A stretch of 64,000 bases of DNA from positions 86,227-150,226 of the forward strand of contig CAYUMH010000003.1 of the NCBI GenBank assembly GCA_964445775.1. Direction: 5' to 3'. Position numbers and translations under genes: made by a program. Origin of the DNA: Terrimonas sp964445775 (GTDB lineage: Bacteria > Bacteroidota > Bacteroidia > Chitinophagales > Chitinophagaceae). Positions 61,470-64,000 of the stretch are shown here, in pieces. Below the pieces are notes generated by a model, which saw only the letters and a list, made by a program, of their open reading frames with translations, was not told the DNA's origin and ran no database searches. Position 1 is the first letter of the stretch, and each line of letters begins with the position of its first letter.

Positions 61470-63902
61470 TTAACCCGCCCTTCTTTTTTCATCTTCTACA
61501 CCCGTGGTACGTTGCCTGGCCCTTGTTACGGTGTTCTTACCAAAACGGTGTGTGAAGGAAAGTGTCAGCACCCTTGAGTCCCAGGTACGGTCAGTAAAGA
61601 AATCCATGTTCTGGTAATTCACTACCACTGCTACCCGGTTAGTATAAAAAATATCGGTAAGCGCAAGTTTAAAAGTGGAATTCTTGTTCTTTGATAATTT
61701 TTGAATGCCAACTGATGCCTGTGCAATATTGCGGATAACAAACAGGCCCCAGGCATTTTTCGCCTGGTAAAACCCATTCAGTTCTGCGCTCCAGCCTTTA
61801 TCACCCATGCGGAAAGAGGAATTTAATCTTGCATCCCAGGAGAAAAAGTCATTGGTAAGGTTACCGCCCTGGAAAGGACTTTCATATTTGTTCCAGAACA
61901 TATTGGCACTGAGTGAAGCATTCATCCATTTTTTTAAAGTAACGGGAATAAAAGTACCAAGGCTCACAATATAAAAATCCTGCAGGTTGGCCGGGGCCTG
62001 GTAAGAAATCCGGGTGTTATCATCCTGTACAAATACATCAGTGATCACATCCTTACTGCGGGAGAAATTAAGTGTGGTAATATACTTTCCTTTAAACGTA
62101 TGGCTTAACTCATAGGCGTTGGTGAAAACAGGCTTTAATGCCGGGTCGCCTACCACATAAGTATAAGGATCTACAAATATGCGGAAGGGATTTAATTGCC
62201 GGTAACTTGGGCGGTCAATACGCCTGGTATAGGAAACAGAGAGCTGGTGTTGCTCCGATAGTTTCTGGTTAATGGTAAGGCTGGGAAACCAGTTTACATA
62301 GGAACGGGAAAACTTTTCACCGGTAGTGATCTGGTCGCCCTTTGTGTTGGTGTGCTCCATACGTAAGCCGGCCTGTATATCTGTTTTGCTAAACTCTTTT
62401 GCTAGCATGGCATAAGCGGCATTTACATTCTCCTTATACAAAAAATGATTGGAACGCTCCGGGTCAAATTCGGCGTTGCCGTTCACCACATCATAAAAAT
62501 TTACTTCCGCATCGGTCTCTACCAGGCTTGATTTTATACCGGCTTCCAGTTTAAAGGTTTTGGAAAAGGGGTGTATATAATCGGCCTTCAATGATTTTAC
62601 CGTGATCAAACCACGTTGATCAGTATTCAGGCGGTTATCGTTTAATAATACATCATCCTTATTAACGTTCTGATTAAAAACATCCTGCAGGGTTGTGGCC
62701 CTGAAACGTCCGAAATCAATATCCGCCGTCAGCTCCCGACCGGAACTGTCAAAACTGTGCTTGATATTAAAATTGCCAAAACCATTAAACCGTTTTTCAT
62801 TTAACTGAATGGCCGTTTTGGTCAGGTAATCAATTTCACCATCAGGGTAAGTGATCACTGAATTAGTGCTGCCGTCCCGTTCGTTCTTATTCCAGTTAAA
62901 ATTGAACATGGCTCCGATGATTGTTTTCTTGCCCAGGTAATAATCCACCCCTACGCGGCTGTTATTACTCAGTATGGGCTGTTTAATAAAGGAGGTTTGG
63001 TCAAATATGGATACCGGCTTTCTGTCCGTATCAAAAAACTTACGGTTAATATAAAACCGGGTAAACAATTGTGGTTGCGAGTAGGAGTGTGAGCCGAAGA
63101 TGTTCCAGTTCTTCTTCCTGAAATTGAGGTTAATACTCGCATTGGGTTTGGCATAACGGCCCTGGCCATAACTCAATGCCAGGCTGCCGTTCAATCCCTG
63201 GCGCTGGTCTTTCTTAAATTTAATATTAATAATACCGGCATTACCGGCCGCATCGTAACGGGCCGAAGGACTGGTAATGATTTCAATGGATTGAATGGTG
63301 GATGCCGGTATGCCACGCAGGTAAGTGATCAGGTCGGCACCGGAAAGTGGTGAAGGTTTACCATCTATCATCACAATTACCCCGGATTTTCCTTTGATAT
63401 TAATGGAACTTTCCTGGTTAACCACCACGCCTGGTGAACGCTCCAGCACTTCCAGCACCGAATTACCTGCCGCCACAATACTGTTCTCTACATTTACAAT
63501 CATACGGTCCAGCTTCCGCTCAATAAAAGGCTTCTGCGATACCACGGTCACTTCGCCTAATGCAGCCGGAGATGGTTCCAGTATGATAGTATTAAGTTGA
63601 ATATGATTATGCTGTTCATTAATCACAAAATGCGGCGACATATATTTACCGTAACCGGTGTTCGTAATCTTCAACAGGTAACTGCCGGCTTTAATGGCTT
63701 CCATCTCTACTCCACCATCTTTATTCGAAAAATCGGCTTTTATCAATATGGAATCTTTTGCGCGTAACAAAGAAATATTGGCGCCATCTATGGCGTTGCC
63801 TTTATTGTCCAGTACACGACCGGTAAGCCTGCCGGTGCCTTGTGCATTAACCAGCATACTGCCTGACAGGAGTAAAGAAAAAGTAGTAATATATTTCAAC
63901 AT
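61470..63902 (-). CDS. Outer-membrane beta-barrel protein (TonB-receptor-like), copy B
   Basis: 810 residues, paralogous to copy A (58891). Signal peptide 1-20 (GSMLVNAQ); CarboxypepD_reg domain (GRLTGRVLDNKGNAIDGANISLLRAKDSIL in parts); plug region (VLEVLERSPGVVVNQESSINIKGKSG; GADLITYLRGIPASTIQSIEIITSPSARYDAAGNAGIINI in pieces); barrel with the same conserved blocks (RIDRPSYRQLNPFRIFVDPYTYVVGDPALKP versus RLNRPNYRQLNPF...). End LTLSFTHRFGKNTV plus a basic tail. It starts first in the probable two-gene transcript, followed by copy A 113 bp later. Both lack a SusD-like partner. Confidence 0.88.
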   Translation of the reverse strand: MLKYITTFSLLLSGSMLVNAQGTGRLTGRVLDNKGNAIDGANISLLRAKDSILIKADFSNKDGGVEMEAIKAGSYLLKITNTGYGKYMSPHFVINEQHNHIQLNTIILEPSPAALGEVTVVSQKPFIERKLDRMIVNVENSIVAAGNSVLEVLERSPGVVVNQESSINIKGKSGVIVMIDGKPSPLSGADLITYLRGIPASTIQSIEIITSPSARYDAAGNAGIINIKFKKDQRQGLNGSLALSYGQGRYAKPNASINLNFRKKNWNIFGSHSYSQPQLFTRFYINRKFFDTDRKPVSIFDQTSFIKQPILSNNSRVGVDYYLGKKTIIGAMFNFNWNKNERDGSTNSVITYPDGEIDYLTKTAIQLNEKRFNGFGNFNIKHSFDSSGRELTADIDFGRFRATTLQDVFNQNVNKDDVLLNDNRLNTDQRGLITVKSLKADYIHPFSKTFKLEAGIKSSLVETDAEVNFYDVVNGNAEFDPERSNHFLYKENVNAAYAMLAKEFSKTDIQAGLRMEHTNTKGDQITTGEKFSRSYVNWFPSLTINQKLSEQHQLSVSYTRRIDRPSYRQLNPFRIFVDPYTYVVGDPALKPVFTNAYELSHTFKGKYITTLNFSRSKDVITDVFVQDDNTRISYQAPANLQDFYIVSLGTFIPVTLKKWMNASLSANMFWNKYESPFQGGNLTNDFFSWDARLNSSFRMGDKGWSAELNGFYQAKNAWGLFVIRNIAQASVGIQKLSKNKNSTFKLALTDIFYTNRVAVVVNYQNMDFFTDRTWDSRVLTLSFTHRFGKNTVTRARQRTTGVEDEKRRAG

Positions 63903-63956
63903 AATGATAAGGTTTTATAGTAAAAAGGCTGTTACTGCCTATATTAATAATAAGGT

Positions 63957-64000
63957 GCTGCCAGCTGTGGTGCAACTGCCATCGTCCCTTGCGTCGCACA
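63957..64000. repeat. Partial copy of the GCGTCGCACA dispersed repeat
   Basis: GCTGCCAGCTG...ATCGTCCCTTGCGTCGCACA matches the elements at 12648-12692 and (inverted) 21673-21727; the window ends inside it. The preceding 63903-63956 shows nothing else. Confidence 0.55.

Noticed and set aside
1..64000. tRNA, rRNA or riboswitch
   Set aside because: No tRNA-like cloverleaf, rRNA segment or known riboswitch core was recognised when reading the gaps; a covariance-model search would be needed to exclude small RNAs.

Overview
The window looks like chromosomal DNA of a Bacteroidota species, most likely a soil- or plant-associated member of the Chitinophagaceae. The reasons are a SusC/SusD pair, a type IX secretion (T9SS) C-terminal sorting domain, very many secreted carbohydrate-active enzymes, and several families of palindromic intergenic repeats typical of large Chitinophagaceae genomes. 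Assignment below family level is inference. A run of exactly 100 N (16548-16647) inside a repeat is an assembly gap, so the order across it is the assembler's claim.

Layout. 1-418: 3' end of a probable T6SS baseplate gene. 683-5338: giant T9SS-exported multidomain protein. 5584-10100: pectin module (rhamnogalacturonan acetylesterase, pectin methylesterase, GH28, alpha/beta-hydrolase esterase). 10227-15312: non-phosphorylating L-fucose (or L-rhamnose) oxidation cluster (FucP-type permease, mutarotase, fucose-dehydrogenase-like SDR, lactonase, keto-deoxy-acid dehydrogenase, FAH-type hydrolase) with no dehydratase; then an SGNH hydrolase. 16063-16886: repeat field and gap. 16950-24745 (minus): xylan/glucuronate catabolism (GH43, xylA, xylB, uxuA, UxuB-like SDR, LacI regulator). 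24746-25521: regulatory region with LacI-type palindromes. 25522-46897 (plus): a polysaccharide utilisation locus (PUL): GH3, a GH88/beta-helix fusion, SusC, SusD, DUF5017 lipoprotein, beta-helix lipoprotein, GH29, two GH95, a free beta-sandwich domain and a second GH29. 47153-53835 (plus): sodium/sugar symporter, GH43, GH10 xylanase, GH43 and a small SnoaL/NTF2-like protein. 53897-58635: accessory genes (TPM protein, SUKH/SMI1 protein, SRPBCC protein, small unknowns) interspersed with REP-like palindromes and a REP-associated transposase gene whose 3' end is duplicated in tandem. 58891-63902 (minus): two paralogous outer-membrane beta-barrel proteins.

How the genes fit together. The window is a plant cell-wall or acidic-polysaccharide specialist region. 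Xylan would be cut by GH10/GH43/GH3 to xylose (XylA, XylB) and glucuronate (UxuB-like, UxuA). The central PUL combines four predicted alpha-L-fucosidases or alpha-L-galactosidases with predicted uronate-specific beta-helix and GH88 modules. This points to a fucose- and uronate-containing glycan whose identity I cannot fix. Released fucose could enter the oxidative pathway at 10-15 kb. The most unusual features are the GH88/beta-helix fusion with a lipoprotein paralogue of the beta-helix in the same operon, the fused and split forms of a GH95 plus beta-sandwich module side by side, a fucose-dehydrogenase-like SDR with Asn in place of the catalytic Lys, and the duplicated RAYT/REP unit.
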